From the NCBI RefSeq assembly GCF_036010665.1, contig NZ_CP108581.1, positions 1,518,001 to 1,582,000 of the forward strand: a DNA stretch of 64,000 nt, given 5' to 3'. Positions 55,278-63,880 of the stretch are shown one piece after another. This DNA comes from Microbispora sp. NBC_01189 (GTDB taxonomy: Bacteria > Actinomycetota > Actinomycetes > Streptosporangiales > Streptosporangiaceae). Numbering within the stretch: the stretch's first letter is position 1; the number at the start of each line of letters is the position of its first letter. The notes under the pieces are model-generated. The model was not told the DNA's origin. It was given only the letters and a program-made list of their open reading frames with translations, and ran no database searches. The translations under genes were made by a program, and so were the position numbers.

Positions 55278-55940
55278 TTAGCGGGTCTGCCGGACTCCCG
55301 GCGAGACGACCACCCGGTCGAGGAGGAGGAAGCCGAACTGGACGGCCAGCGCGAGGGCCGCGACCAGGACCGCGCCGCCGATCACGCTTGAGTACGCCTT
55401 GGTGGCCAGGCCGTCGATGATGAACCGGCCGAGCCCGCCGAGACCGACGAACGCCGCCACGGTGGCCGTGGAGACGACCTGGACGGCCGACAGGCGCAGC
55501 CCCAGCAGGATCAGCGGCAGCGCGACGGGTGCCGACGTCCGGAACAGCACCTGCCGTCCGCGCAGGCCCATGCCGTACGCGGCGTCGCGCAGGTCGGCGT
55601 CCACCCCGCGCAGGCCCTCGTACGTGTTCACGAGGATGGGCGGGATCGCCAGCACGATCAGCGGGACCAGCACCGGCAGCACGGTCCCCACCCCGGCCAG
55701 CAGCACGACGAGCACGAGCAGGCCGAGCGTCGGCAGTGCCCGGGCGGCGTTCGCCGCGACGACGACGAACAGCGCGCCGCGGCCGGTGTGGCCGATGAGC
55801 ATGCCGAGCGGCACGGCGATCAGCGCCGCGACGAGGAAGGCCGCCGCCGAATATCCCAGGTGCTCCAGCAGCCGGGCCGGGATGCCGTCGGGGCCGGACC
55901 AGTGCGCCGCGTCGCCGAAGAAGTCGGCCAGCCAGTTCAC
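55278..55940 (-). CDS. Quaternary-amine ABC transporter permease (second)
   Basis: 220 residues from GTG 55940, overlapping the previous permease stop by four bases. Five to six membrane helices and the BPD_transp_1 motif region RDAAYGMGLRGRQVLFRTSAPVALPLILLGLRLS. Related to OpuCD/OpuCB; the two permeases form a heterodimer. Confidence 0.9.
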   Translation of the reverse strand: MNWLADFFGDAAHWSGPDGIPARLLEHLGYSAAAFLVAALIAVPLGMLIGHTGRGALFVVVAANAARALPTLGLLVLVVLLAGVGTVLPVLVPLIVLAIPPILVNTYEGLRGVDADLRDAAYGMGLRGRQVLFRTSAPVALPLILLGLRLSAVQVVSTATVAAFVGLGGLGRFIIDGLATKAYSSVIGGAVLVAALALAVQFGFLLLDRVVVSPGVRQTR

Positions 55941-56611
55941 GCTGTGCTCCTTGCCCGGGACCAGGGGGTCAGCAGCCGCTGGGCGAGCACGAGCAGCCCG
56001 TCGGCGAGCACCGCGAGCAGCACGATGAGCGCGATCCCGACCACGATCGGCGTGTAGAACTGCCGCTGCCAGCCGTCGATGAACAGGTTGCCGAGCCCGC
56101 CCTGGCCGATCAGCGCGCCCACGCTCACCAGGCTGATGCTGGACACGGTCGCGACCCGCAGCCCGGCCAGGACCACCGGCACCGCGACCGGCAACTCGAC
56201 CCGGAGCAGGCGGCGCGCGGGCCGGAAGCCCATCGCCACGGCCGACTGCCGTACGGGATCGGGGACCGAGGCCAGCCCGTCCACGACGGCCGGGATCAGG
56301 ATCGCCAGGGCGAAGAACGTCAGCGGGATGACGACGGTCGCGCGGGTGAGCCCGGTGACGGACAGGAAGACCGAGAACAGGACGAGAGAGGGCAGGGAGT
56401 AGGTCACGTTCATCAGCGCCGCCGTCGGCTGGTACAGCCACCGCCATCGGGCGCAGGCCAGGCCGAGCGGCAGCGCCACCACCAGCCCGAGCAGCACCGG
56501 CAGGAAGGCCGTCACGACGTGGTTCTCCAGCAGCGTGCTGATCGCCGAGGGGCTTCCGCTGGCCCAGTTGCGCGCGATCCAGTCCCAGCGGACCAGGGGC
56601 TCCTCGATCAC
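55937..56611 (-). CDS. Quaternary-amine ABC transporter permease (first)
   Basis: 224 residues with about five membrane helices and the EAA-loop PVRQSAVAMGFRPARRLLRVELPVAVPVVLAGLR. Its start overlaps the ATPase stop (ATGA). Part of a four-gene osmoprotectant importer. Confidence 0.9.
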   Translation of the reverse strand: MIEEPLVRWDWIARNWASGSPSAISTLLENHVVTAFLPVLLGLVVALPLGLACARWRWLYQPTAALMNVTYSLPSLVLFSVFLSVTGLTRATVVIPLTFFALAILIPAVVDGLASVPDPVRQSAVAMGFRPARRLLRVELPVAVPVVLAGLRVATVSSISLVSVGALIGQGGLGNLFIDGWQRQFYTPIVVGIALIVLLAVLADGLLVLAQRLLTPWSRARSTA

Positions 56612-57660
56612 GCGGGCGCCTCCTCGGCCCCGGCGGAGCCGGCGCCCCTGACGGGCGGCGCGTACTCGGCGAGCAGGTCGTCGATCGCGTCCCGCCCGGC
56701 CACCCCGCGCACGCGGCCCTCCTCGTCCACGGCGACCGCGACGCCGTTCGGCGACAGCAGCGCCGCGTCGAGCGCCGCCCGCAGCGAGTCGGTCTCGGGG
56801 TCGAAGGTGCCGTACGCCGCGAGGCCGTCGCCGGTCCGCCAGCCGAGCGGCCTGCCGTCCCCGCCGGTCACGAGGTCGGGCGGCGCCGGACCGAGCCGCA
56901 CCTCCTTGGCGGAGATGAACGACAGCCGCCGGATGCCCCGGTCGCGGCCGAGGAAGCCGCGGACGAACTCGTCGGCCGGCTCGGTGAGCAGCGTGGCGGG
57001 GCCCGCCATCTGGGCCAGTCGCCCGCCGACGCGCAGGACGGCCACCGTGTCGCCGAGCTTGACCGCCTCGTCGATGTCGTGGGTGACGAACACGATCGTC
57101 TTGCGCAGTTCCGACTGCAGGCGGAGCAACTCGTCCTGGAGGCTGGCCCGCACGACCGGGTCGACGGCGCTGAACGGCTCGTCCATCAGCAGCACCGGCG
57201 GGTCCGCCGCGAGCGCCCGGGCCACGCCGACCCGCTGCTGCTGGCCGCCGGAGAGCTGGAAGGGATAACGGTTCGCGAGGCCCGCGTCGAGCCCGACCAG
57301 TTCGAGCAGCTCCATCGCCCGGGCGCGGGCCTTCTTCTTGTTCCAGCCGAGCAGGTACGGCACCGTCGCGACGTTGTCCACGATCTTGCGGTGCGGGAAC
57401 AGGCCCGCCTGCTGGATGACGTACCCGATGCCGCGCCGGAGCGTGGGCGGGTCGATCTCCCGCACGTCCTGGCCGTCGAGGGCGATGCGGCCGGAGGTGG
57501 CGTCGATCATGCGGTTGATCATCCGCAGCGAGGTGGTCTTGCCGCAGCCGGAGGGGCCCACGAACACGGTGATCGCACCGGTGGGCACCTCGAGGCTCAG
57601 GTCGTCCACGGCCACCGTCCCGTCCCGGTAGCGCTTGGTGACACCTTCGAATGTGATCAC
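56608..57660 (-). CDS. Quaternary-amine ABC transporter ATPase (OpuCA/ProV-like)
   Basis: 350 residues from GTG 57660. Walker A GPSGCGKTT, Q-loop QQAGLFPH, signature LSGGQQQR, Walker B VLLMDEPFSAVD, switch His in THD. The C-terminal region (from about 275) holds a CBS-like domain, as in OpuCA, where it senses ionic strength. First gene of the operon. Confidence 0.92.
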   Translation of the reverse strand: MITFEGVTKRYRDGTVAVDDLSLEVPTGAITVFVGPSGCGKTTSLRMINRMIDATSGRIALDGQDVREIDPPTLRRGIGYVIQQAGLFPHRKIVDNVATVPYLLGWNKKKARARAMELLELVGLDAGLANRYPFQLSGGQQQRVGVARALAADPPVLLMDEPFSAVDPVVRASLQDELLRLQSELRKTIVFVTHDIDEAVKLGDTVAVLRVGGRLAQMAGPATLLTEPADEFVRGFLGRDRGIRRLSFISAKEVRLGPAPPDLVTGGDGRPLGWRTGDGLAAYGTFDPETDSLRAALDAALLSPNGVAVAVDEEGRVRGVAGRDAIDDLLAEYAPPVRGAGSAGAEEAPA

Positions 57661-57942
57661 GCCGTATCTGCCCTTCGAAAGAGTGCGATCAAGGCAACAC
57701 CGGTGGCGCCTTCGCTCTTCCCCGTCAGCTCCCCGGAAATCCTGGCGGCCCCCACCGCGTTCGTCAGCCCGGCCGTCAGCCTACGGAGGATACTCGCGAG
57801 ATCCGGGCCTGAATATCTATCAATAGGGCATCTCCTGATGCGTGGTGCGCCGATGTGTTGGCATGATTACTCTCACGCCTCTCCTGTCCCTCCGCTCCGT
57901 TCCTCTCGTAGGGACCAGCCACGAACCCTTGAGGAGCCGGTC
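57661..57942. other. 282-bp divergent intergenic region
   Basis: Between the ABC ATPase and the sigma-like gene. It holds an imperfect hairpin at about 57676-57720, CGTCAGCC twice near 57762-57782, and an AT-rich patch at 57810-57826. I cannot assign a firm promoter or operator. Confidence 0.4.
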
Positions 57943-60462
57943 GTGACTTCACCGCTCACCGGTCAGCGCTCCAGGAGCGAGCTGATCGCCGAGCTCTTCG
58001 AGCGTCACGCCGCGGGGTTGTTCGCGTACTGCCACGACCAGCTTGGCGAGACCGCCTCGGCGGCCGACGCCGTGGTGGCCGTCTTCACCACCGCTCCGGC
58101 CGCCCCCGAGCCCCCCACGTGCGCCGTGCTGTACGCGCTGGCCCGCCGCGAGATCTACCGCCGGGACGTCAGCTACGCGCTGCCGGCCGTGGACTCCGTC
58201 GCCGACCCGGCGACCGCGCTGATCGAGCGGGTGTTCCGCGACATCCGGCCGCACCAGCGGGAGGTTCTGCTGCTGTCGGAGGTCTGCGGCCTCACGCCGC
58301 CCGAGCTGTCGCTGGTGCTCGACGTGGCGGTCGACACCGCGGAGGAGCTCGCCGCCGGAGCGAGGCGCCGTTTCACCCAGACGCTGGCGACGGCGGTCGC
58401 CGCTGCGGGGTCCGCGCCGTTCGTGCCTCCCTCCGTCGCGGAGGTGTACGACGCCATCGGAGTCGCCCCCATCGCCGACGTGCTGGCCCGGCTGCCCTGG
58501 CGTCACCCGTCCGCCTCCGTACGCAACCGGGTGCTGGCGGCGCTGCCGTACGAGGAGCCCGGCGACTCACCCGAGCCCGGTTCGGAGCAGGTGGCGGACC
58601 AGTCCGGCGCCCAGTCCGGCGCCCAACCCGATTCTCGGCCGGGTGCTCGGCCCGGCGGGCTCGTCACCAAGAGGCTGTGGCCGACCACACCGACATGGCC
58701 GCTGCCGCTGAGCGACCCCGACCAGGTCACCAACACCTGCGTGGTCAAGACCGAGGCCATCACCCCCCAGGAGTCCGGGCGCAAGGCCAAGCACGAGGCG
58801 ACGACCGAGCCCATGCCCCGGCTGCGCGGAGCGCTGCTCAACTCGCTCACCGAGGGCCGCCTGCGCAGGAAGCGCGCCACCCGCCCCGAGCCCCAGGCGC
58901 AGGGGATATCCGCACAGGACAGCCCGGCGCAGGACTCCCTGGCGGCGCCCGTGGAGCCGCAGGTTTCCCCACGGTTCCCATCCCAGGCCCTGTCCGAAGC
59001 CCTGTCCGAAGCCCTGTCCGAACCCCTGTCCCAGGCGCCATCTCAGGTGGCGTCGCAGTCGTCATCCCCGCCGTCGCATGCCCTGTCACAGCCGCCCGGC
59101 TCCGGCCTTCCGGCGTCCGCCCCGCGCGGTCCCGCGCCCGGCTTCGGCGTTCCGGAGCCAGGGGGCTCGGCTGGGTACGCGGGTGATGCGAGTTCCGCGG
59201 GCGCCAAGGGTCTCGCTGCCGCAGGTCTCGCAGCCGAGGGCTTCATCGCGGACAGCTCCGGCTCAGACAGGTCTGGCGCTGAGCCATTCGGCGCTGGGTC
59301 ATCCGGCGCTCAGCCGTTCGACGCCTTCCGCCCGACTGGCCCGTTCGACGCCTTCGCACCCGCGACTCCTCCCGGCGTGACCCGGCCCGCCGATCCGTCA
59401 CCCGCCCACACCGTCTTCGCGGACCATCCGCAAGCACAGGTGCCGGGACAGGCGCCGGGCGAACGGCGCGGCTTCGACGCCTTCGCCCCTGCCGGCCCAC
59501 CCCCGCCCGGTGAGTCCTTCGACGGTTTCACACCGGCGGGCTCACTCCCACACAGTGGGTCCTTCGACGCGTTCACCCCCGCCGACCCGGCCACCGCCTC
59601 CAGGCCCGCCGAGCCGTTTGACGCGGCGCACACGCTCCTGTTCGAGACGCTCCGCTCCGCCGAACCCTTCGACGCTTTCGCCGCCCCGGCCGAGGCGCCC
59701 CCTGAGCCGGTCGGCGAGCCGGCTCCTCAGCCCACCGCCGACACCGCTGAGCCGGAGCCCCGGCCTGCCATGGAGGCCGCCTCGTCGCCCGAGGCATCCG
59801 GGCCGTCCGGGCAGGCCTGGCAGTTCTGGCAGTTCTGGCAGTTCTGGCAGTCCGAGCTCCCCGAACCTTCCACGCCATCCGCCGCGTTCCGCCCGGCCGA
59901 GAGCGCCGCGATCTCGCAGGTGATGTTCCCGGAGACTGAGTTCCCGCAGACTGAGTTCCCGCAGACTGAGTTCCCGCAGGCCGAGGAGCGGGTCGAGGAT
60001 CCGGCCGGGGAGTATCCGGTGGCGTTCCCCGAGGACGGGGCTCCCGAGGCGCCGCAGGCGGAGGCCGATGCCTCGGACCCCGCCCCGGCATCGGCCCCGG
60101 CGCCTGCCACCGCATCGGCCGATACATCGACCACCGCATCGGCCCCTTCAGCGGCTACTGCAGCGGCTACTGCAGCGGCCGCCGCTGCCACCGCTCCTGC
60201 TGCCGTATCCGCTGCCGCGCCGGTCGCGCCGGTGCGGAAGGACGGCAAGCGCACGGCCAGGAAGCACACGAGCCCCAGCAGCGCCGGAAAGGCCGGGAGC
60301 ACCAGGAAGACCGGGAAGACCGGCGGCGGGCCTGCGGGGAAGGGGTCGCGCACGAAGAGCGACCGGCACTACGACTGGCTGTGGGAAGTCGTCGGCTTCC
60401 TGATCTGCCTGATAATCGCGCTGGTCGTCTTCTTCACCGTGCCGACGATCGTCACGCACTGA
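57943..60462 (+). CDS. Tail-anchored sigma-70-like protein with long disordered repeat region
   Basis: 839 residues from GTG 57943 (GAGGAG six bases upstream). Residues about 10-150 look like a degenerate ECF sigma factor: a region-2-like helix set (ELFERHAAGLFAYCHDQLGE, VLYALARREIYRRD) and region 4 (IRPHQREVLLLSEVCGLTPPELSLVLDV). Residues about 205-810 are low-complexity and Pro/Ala/Ser-rich, with SEAL repeats, seven FDAF-type repeats (459-579), WQF repeats (626-636) and ETEFPQ repeats. A basic stretch then precedes a single C-terminal membrane helix (about 813-835). It would be tail-anchored with the sigma-like part in the cytoplasm. Function unknown. Confidence 0.7.
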   Translation: MTSPLTGQRSRSELIAELFERHAAGLFAYCHDQLGETASAADAVVAVFTTAPAAPEPPTCAVLYALARREIYRRDVSYALPAVDSVADPATALIERVFRDIRPHQREVLLLSEVCGLTPPELSLVLDVAVDTAEELAAGARRRFTQTLATAVAAAGSAPFVPPSVAEVYDAIGVAPIADVLARLPWRHPSASVRNRVLAALPYEEPGDSPEPGSEQVADQSGAQSGAQPDSRPGARPGGLVTKRLWPTTPTWPLPLSDPDQVTNTCVVKTEAITPQESGRKAKHEATTEPMPRLRGALLNSLTEGRLRRKRATRPEPQAQGISAQDSPAQDSLAAPVEPQVSPRFPSQALSEALSEALSEPLSQAPSQVASQSSSPPSHALSQPPGSGLPASAPRGPAPGFGVPEPGGSAGYAGDASSAGAKGLAAAGLAAEGFIADSSGSDRSGAEPFGAGSSGAQPFDAFRPTGPFDAFAPATPPGVTRPADPSPAHTVFADHPQAQVPGQAPGERRGFDAFAPAGPPPPGESFDGFTPAGSLPHSGSFDAFTPADPATASRPAEPFDAAHTLLFETLRSAEPFDAFAAPAEAPPEPVGEPAPQPTADTAEPEPRPAMEAASSPEASGPSGQAWQFWQFWQFWQSELPEPSTPSAAFRPAESAAISQVMFPETEFPQTEFPQTEFPQAEERVEDPAGEYPVAFPEDGAPEAPQAEADASDPAPASAPAPATASADTSTTASAPSAATAAATAAAAAATAPAAVSAAAPVAPVRKDGKRTARKHTSPSSAGKAGSTRKTGKTGGGPAGKGSRTKSDRHYDWLWEVVGFLICLIIALVVFFTVPTIVTH
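59317..59679 (+). repeat. Seven dispersed FDAF-type coding repeats
   Basis: Short motif [PGS]FD[AG][FA] followed mostly by x-P, at codons starting 59317, 59344, 59473, 59518, 59563, 59617 and 59668. Spacing is irregular (9-43 residues) and intervening sequence is disordered. Confidence 0.75.
59818..59850 (+). repeat. 9-bp tandem repeats encoding WQF
   Basis: TGGCAGTTC three times in succession followed by TGGCAG, giving WQFWQFWQFWQ, unusually aromatic inside an otherwise disordered region. ETEFPQ repeats (18 bp scale) follow at about 59934-59985. Confidence 0.8.
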
Positions 60463-61105
60463 CCTCTCCGCGCATGGTGCCGTCCGACAGGGCCAGCGCG
60501 ACGGTGATTCCCCGGTCGACCCCGACCCGCTCGCCGGGGTGGGCGGCCGGGGCAGGCACCTGGCGTTCGGCCCGGAACACGATCTGCCACCCGAAGGCGT
60601 CCTTGACCAGGCGAGCTCCGGTGATGCGCCCGGCGGGGCCGTCCCTGGTGACGCCGGGCAGATCCTTGGTCCACCAGAACCGTACTCGCCCGACCTTGGG
60701 CAGGTCGACCGCACCCCACCGCCGATTCAGCCGGGCGATGTTCAGGTCGCGGGCCTGCGGCACATCCACCGCCGGCCGGGACCGGGACCGGCTCTTGAAG
60801 CCGGGCCGTCCGGCGGGATGGGCTGGGTCGAAGAAGTTCGCCCACGCCTGCCGGTACGTTTTCAGCACCGCTTGGGCCGCCTGGGCGGGCAGCAGGCCCA
60901 TCCAGTCGATCTCGCGGCGGGCCGCCCGGATCGCGGTGTCGCACTCCTTCACCGTCGCCAACCGGCCCTGCCGGAAGGTGACGTACTCGTGCAGCAGGTT
61001 CCACAGCGCGCGGGCGGCGTGCGCCTGACCGTCCAGCACCGCCACCTGGGCCGTGCTCAGGTCGAGCCGCGCCACATGCGCACGCGCCTGCCTGGCCACC
61101 TCCAC
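60452..61105 (-). pseudogene. Truncated TnpB (IS200/IS605-family OrfB) remnant
   Basis: 217 residues from GTG 61105 resembling the N-terminal half of TnpB: helical region (ALWNLLHEYVTFRQGRL, FDPAHPAGRPGFKSR) and wedge/RuvC entry (VDLPKVGRVRFWW...), ending in RuvC-I (GVDRGITVALALSDGT) 9 codons before the stop. TnpB is about 370-400 residues, so RuvC-II, the zinc finger and RuvC-III are missing. It cannot be an active RNA-guided nuclease. The 3' end overlaps the stop of the sigma-like gene by 11 bases. No TnpA is nearby. Confidence 0.75.
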
Positions 61106-61296
61106 GCCCGGATCGTACCCCCCGGGTTTACGCCACCGTGACGGAATACACACCCTGAGTGACCGCAATATACGCGCCGGACGCCAACCGCACCGAAGGG
61201 GCGTCTCGGAGCGGATCCCAGCGAGATATACAGCGCTCCCGTCCGCTGGTACCCCATGGAGCGGGCACTTCCGGGTGCGGCTGCCCCCTTGCCGCA

Positions 61297-61367
61297 AGCG
61301 TGGGCAACACACCGCTCACGGTCCTCAAGCACTACATCGACCCAGCGGAAACGACCCAGGTGAGCGG
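61297..61367 (+). pseudogene. Possible C-terminal remnant of a tyrosine recombinase
   Basis: The plus-frame reading ASVGNTPLTVLKHYIDPAETTQ resembles the end of phage-type integrases, where a G-N/H-S/T-x-x-T-x-x-x-Y pattern carries the catalytic Tyr. No upstream catalytic Arg or His boxes are visible. Weak call, supported mainly by the adjacent TnpB remnant. Confidence 0.3.
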
Positions 61368-61555
61368 ACAGTGTGCGCATCTCTCCCGCCAGGGCTTGAC
61401 CCATGAGCCGACCTGTTCACGGGCGGAGGGCCAGGGCACGCTCGCGCCCTGGCGGGCACTCCCGCGTGGGCCCTCACCCCCGGCGTGAACGCCGGAGCAC
61501 TGGCCCACAGGTCGGTAGAACCGATTACATTCTGCTGAATTCCGGCGTTTTCGCG

Positions 61556-61572
61556 ACTGGCGGGTAACCAGT
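61556..61572. promoter_or_regulatory. Inverted repeat in the TetR (61605) promoter
   Basis: ACTGG-cgggtaa-CCAGT, upstream of TAGCGT (61593-61598), a -10 six bases from the ATG (leaderless). Shares GGTAACCAGT with the repeat at 10369-10398. Possible autoregulatory operator. Confidence 0.45.
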
Positions 61573-61604
61573 CTGAACGGGCGGCAGTCGGATAGCGTGG
61601 TCCC

Positions 61605-62261
61605 ATGCGCACTTCGCATGTGGTCGCCGATGTCCCGCCGCCGCGCCCCGACGCACGCTCCGGCACGGGCGCGCATCCGGCTCCGGCCACCCCCGGAGTC
61701 CGCACCAGGAGTCAGCACCAGCGACGCCGGCGGATCGTGCAGGCGGCCGCGGCCCTCGCCTCCCGCGGGGGCGTCGAGGCGATGCAGATGCGCACGGTGG
61801 CCGAACGCGCGGGCGTCGCGCTGGGAACGCTCTACCGCTACTTCCCCTCCAAAATGGACCTGGTCGTCGCGGTCGTGGGCGAGGAGATCGACCTGCTGGA
61901 GTCCAGCATCGAGCGGCGGCCCCCGAACGCCGCCCATCCCGCCGGCCGCGCGGTCGATGTGCTGATGCGGGCGACCCGGGGGCTGATGCGCGAGCCGGAA
62001 CTGGCCGACGCGCTGATCCGCTCCCTGATCATCGCGGAGGTGGAGGCGCCGTTCGGCGACCGGATGGCGAGCCTGGTGCTGCGTGTCGCCGCCGGCGGCA
62101 GCACCGCGGACCTTTCTCCCGACGACCAGCTCGCCCTCAGCGGGTCCCTGGTGGGCGTATGGGTGCAGGAGTTGCTGGAGATGCTGCGCGGACGGCGCAC
62201 CTACGAGCAGATCCAGCACCGGATCGAACTCGCCGCCGAACGGCTGCTCGCGGGTTTCTGA
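61605..62261 (+). CDS. TetR-family regulator, KstR-like
   Basis: 218 residues. The N-terminal 38 residues are Pro/Arg-rich; the helix-turn-helix (RRRIVQAAAALASRGGVEAMQMRTVAERAGVALGTLYRYFPSK) closely follows the pattern of KstR, the mycobacterial repressor of sterol catabolism. The C-terminal domain also aligns in outline. No sterol genes are in the window, so the regulon cannot be confirmed. ATG 61605 likely leaderless. Confidence 0.85.
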   Translation: MRTSHVVADVPPPRPDARSGTGAHPAPATPGVRTRSQHQRRRRIVQAAAALASRGGVEAMQMRTVAERAGVALGTLYRYFPSKMDLVVAVVGEEIDLLESSIERRPPNAAHPAGRAVDVLMRATRGLMREPELADALIRSLIIAEVEAPFGDRMASLVLRVAAGGSTADLSPDDQLALSGSLVGVWVQELLEMLRGRRTYEQIQHRIELAAERLLAGF

Positions 62262-62346
62262 TATTCAACCGGCCCCCGTATTCAAACGGCCCTCGTTCAC
62301 CCCACCATCGGCATCGGGCTAGAACGGGTTCCAGTGCAACGGGGCG

Positions 62347-62682
62347 TCATTCGAATGCCTCGACGAGGGCCTTGGGCGCGGTCAGGCACCAGGCCTCGGT
62401 GACCAGCTCGAACAACTCGTCCGCGTCGATCCCCTCCAGGCGGACGACGACCCAGCCGAACCGCCCGGCGGTGAACTGCGGCTCGAACACCTCGGGACGC
62501 TCGGCCACCAGCGCGATCTGCTCCTCGATCGTGGCCTTGAGGCCGACCGTCCGAGTCCGCTCCCAGAGGTAGCCGAAGCCCTTGTCGCGCACCTTGAAGG
62601 CGACCCAGTCGCCTCCCTCGCTCTGCCGCACCTCGGGCAGCCGGTCCAGCATGCCCAGGAACTCCTCGACGCTCACACCCAT
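62347..62682 (-). CDS. MmcQ/YjbR-family protein
   Basis: 111 residues of the CyaY-like MmcQ/YjbR fold: VAFKVRDKGFGYLWERTRTVGLK, FTAGRFGWVVVRL and the C-terminal ELVTEAWCLTAPKALV. Small, soluble, possibly DNA-binding; function unknown. Stands alone between the KstR-like gene and gmd. Confidence 0.85.
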   Translation of the reverse strand: MGVSVEEFLGMLDRLPEVRQSEGGDWVAFKVRDKGFGYLWERTRTVGLKATIEEQIALVAERPEVFEPQFTAGRFGWVVVRLEGIDADELFELVTEAWCLTAPKALVEAFE

Positions 62683-62736
62683 GCGTCTGTCGTACCAGAG
62701 CGCACCGACAGAAACGCACCACCCCGGACGGGACGG

Positions 62737-63765
62737 TCACGGCCAGGAGGGATTGTCCTGCTCGGGATCGCGGCCGTCGGCGAGAAGGCGCAGGTCGGCC
62801 TCGACCATTATCGCCACGAGGTCCTCGAACGACACCGTCGGTTCCCAGCCCAGCTGGGTGCGGGCCTTCTTCGGGTCCGCGCAGAGCAGATCGACCTCCG
62901 CCGGCCGGTGCAGGGAGGAGTCGCAGACGACGTGCCGCTCCCAGTCCAGCCCGGCGGCGCCGAAGGCGGCCTCGACCAGCTCGCGCACCGAGTGCGTACG
63001 CCCGGTGCCGATGACGTAGTCCTCGGGCTCGGCGGCCGACAGCATCAGGTGCATGGCCCGCACGAAGTCGCCCGCGAAGCCCCAGTCGCGGCGCGCCTCC
63101 AGGTTGCCGAGGCGCAGCTCCGACGCCATGCCGAGCTTGATCCTCGCGACGCCGAGCGAGACCTTGCGGGTGACGAACTCGGCCCCGCGCCGGGGCGACT
63201 CGTGGTTGAACAGGATGCCCGACACCGCGAACATGCCGTACGACTCGCGGTAGTTCTGCGTGAGAAAGTGCCCGTACGCCTTCGCCACGCCGTACGGCGA
63301 CCTCGGGTGGAAGGGGGTGCGCTCGGTCTGCGGCGTCTCTCTCACCTGGCCGAACATCTCCGAAGACGACGCCTGGTAGAAGCGGATCTGCCGCGCGGAC
63401 GAGCCGCGCGAGGCGGTGATCCCCGAGCAGACGCGGATGGCCTCCAGCACCCGGAGCACACCCATGCCGGTCACCTCCCCGGTGAGCTCGGCCTGCTCCC
63501 ACGACATCGGCACGAACGAGATGGCCCCGAGGTTGTAGACCTCGTCCGGCTGCGCCTTCTCCACCGCCGAGATCAGCGACCCCTGGTCGAGCAGATCGCC
63601 CCGCACGAGCCGCACGTCCTGCAGGAGCCGGCGCACGCGCGGGACGCGCGGGTTCGCCTGGCCGCGGACCAGCCCCCAAACCTCGTATCCCTCACGCAGC
63701 AGGTGCTCGGCGAGATAGGAGCCGTCCTGACCGGTGATGCCGGTGATCAGCGCACGCCTGGCCAA
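62737..63765 (-). CDS. gmd: GDP-mannose 4,6-dehydratase
   Basis: 342 residues, extended SDR. Converts GDP-mannose to GDP-4-dehydro-6-deoxymannose for deoxyhexose synthesis. NADP motif GITGQDGSYLAEHLL (about 8-22), catalytic Ser/Thr region QASSSEMFG and YGVAK (Tyr-Lys) in SPYGVAKAY. The start is TTG 63765 with a strong AGGAGG five bases upstream. The following step enzyme is not in the window. Confidence 0.94.
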   Translation of the reverse strand: MARRALITGITGQDGSYLAEHLLREGYEVWGLVRGQANPRVPRVRRLLQDVRLVRGDLLDQGSLISAVEKAQPDEVYNLGAISFVPMSWEQAELTGEVTGMGVLRVLEAIRVCSGITASRGSSARQIRFYQASSSEMFGQVRETPQTERTPFHPRSPYGVAKAYGHFLTQNYRESYGMFAVSGILFNHESPRRGAEFVTRKVSLGVARIKLGMASELRLGNLEARRDWGFAGDFVRAMHLMLSAAEPEDYVIGTGRTHSVRELVEAAFGAAGLDWERHVVCDSSLHRPAEVDLLCADPKKARTQLGWEPTVSFEDLVAIMVEADLRLLADGRDPEQDNPSWP

Positions 63766-63854
63766 CGGATCCTCCTCATACCACCCAACTCAGCCTATGA
63801 GAGGCGAATGTACCGCCCTGCCCGACCTCGCCCACATAGCCGGTAGTAGAACGC

Positions 63855-63880
63855 GTTACACCGAATCTCGTTCGGGTAAC
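63855..63880. promoter_or_regulatory. Imperfect palindrome upstream of gmd
   Basis: GTTAC-a-CCGAA-tctcg-TTCGG-GTAAC: paired arms with one unpaired base, about 90 bases upstream of gmd. Operator-like. The remainder of 63881-64000 contains a small GCCCC/GGGGC hairpin near 63974 and no supported gene. Confidence 0.4.

Larger units (their letters stand above)
61106..61604. other. 499-bp region with a possible integrase remnant
   Basis: Between the TnpB remnant and the TetR gene. It contains the fragment at 61297-61367 and the TetR promoter region at its right end; the rest shows nothing I can assign. Confidence 0.4.

Noticed and set aside
60452..61105. TnpB as a possible working RNA-guided nuclease with a guide RNA
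   Set aside because: RuvC-II, zinc finger and RuvC-III are missing, and there is no intact element end to supply the guide.
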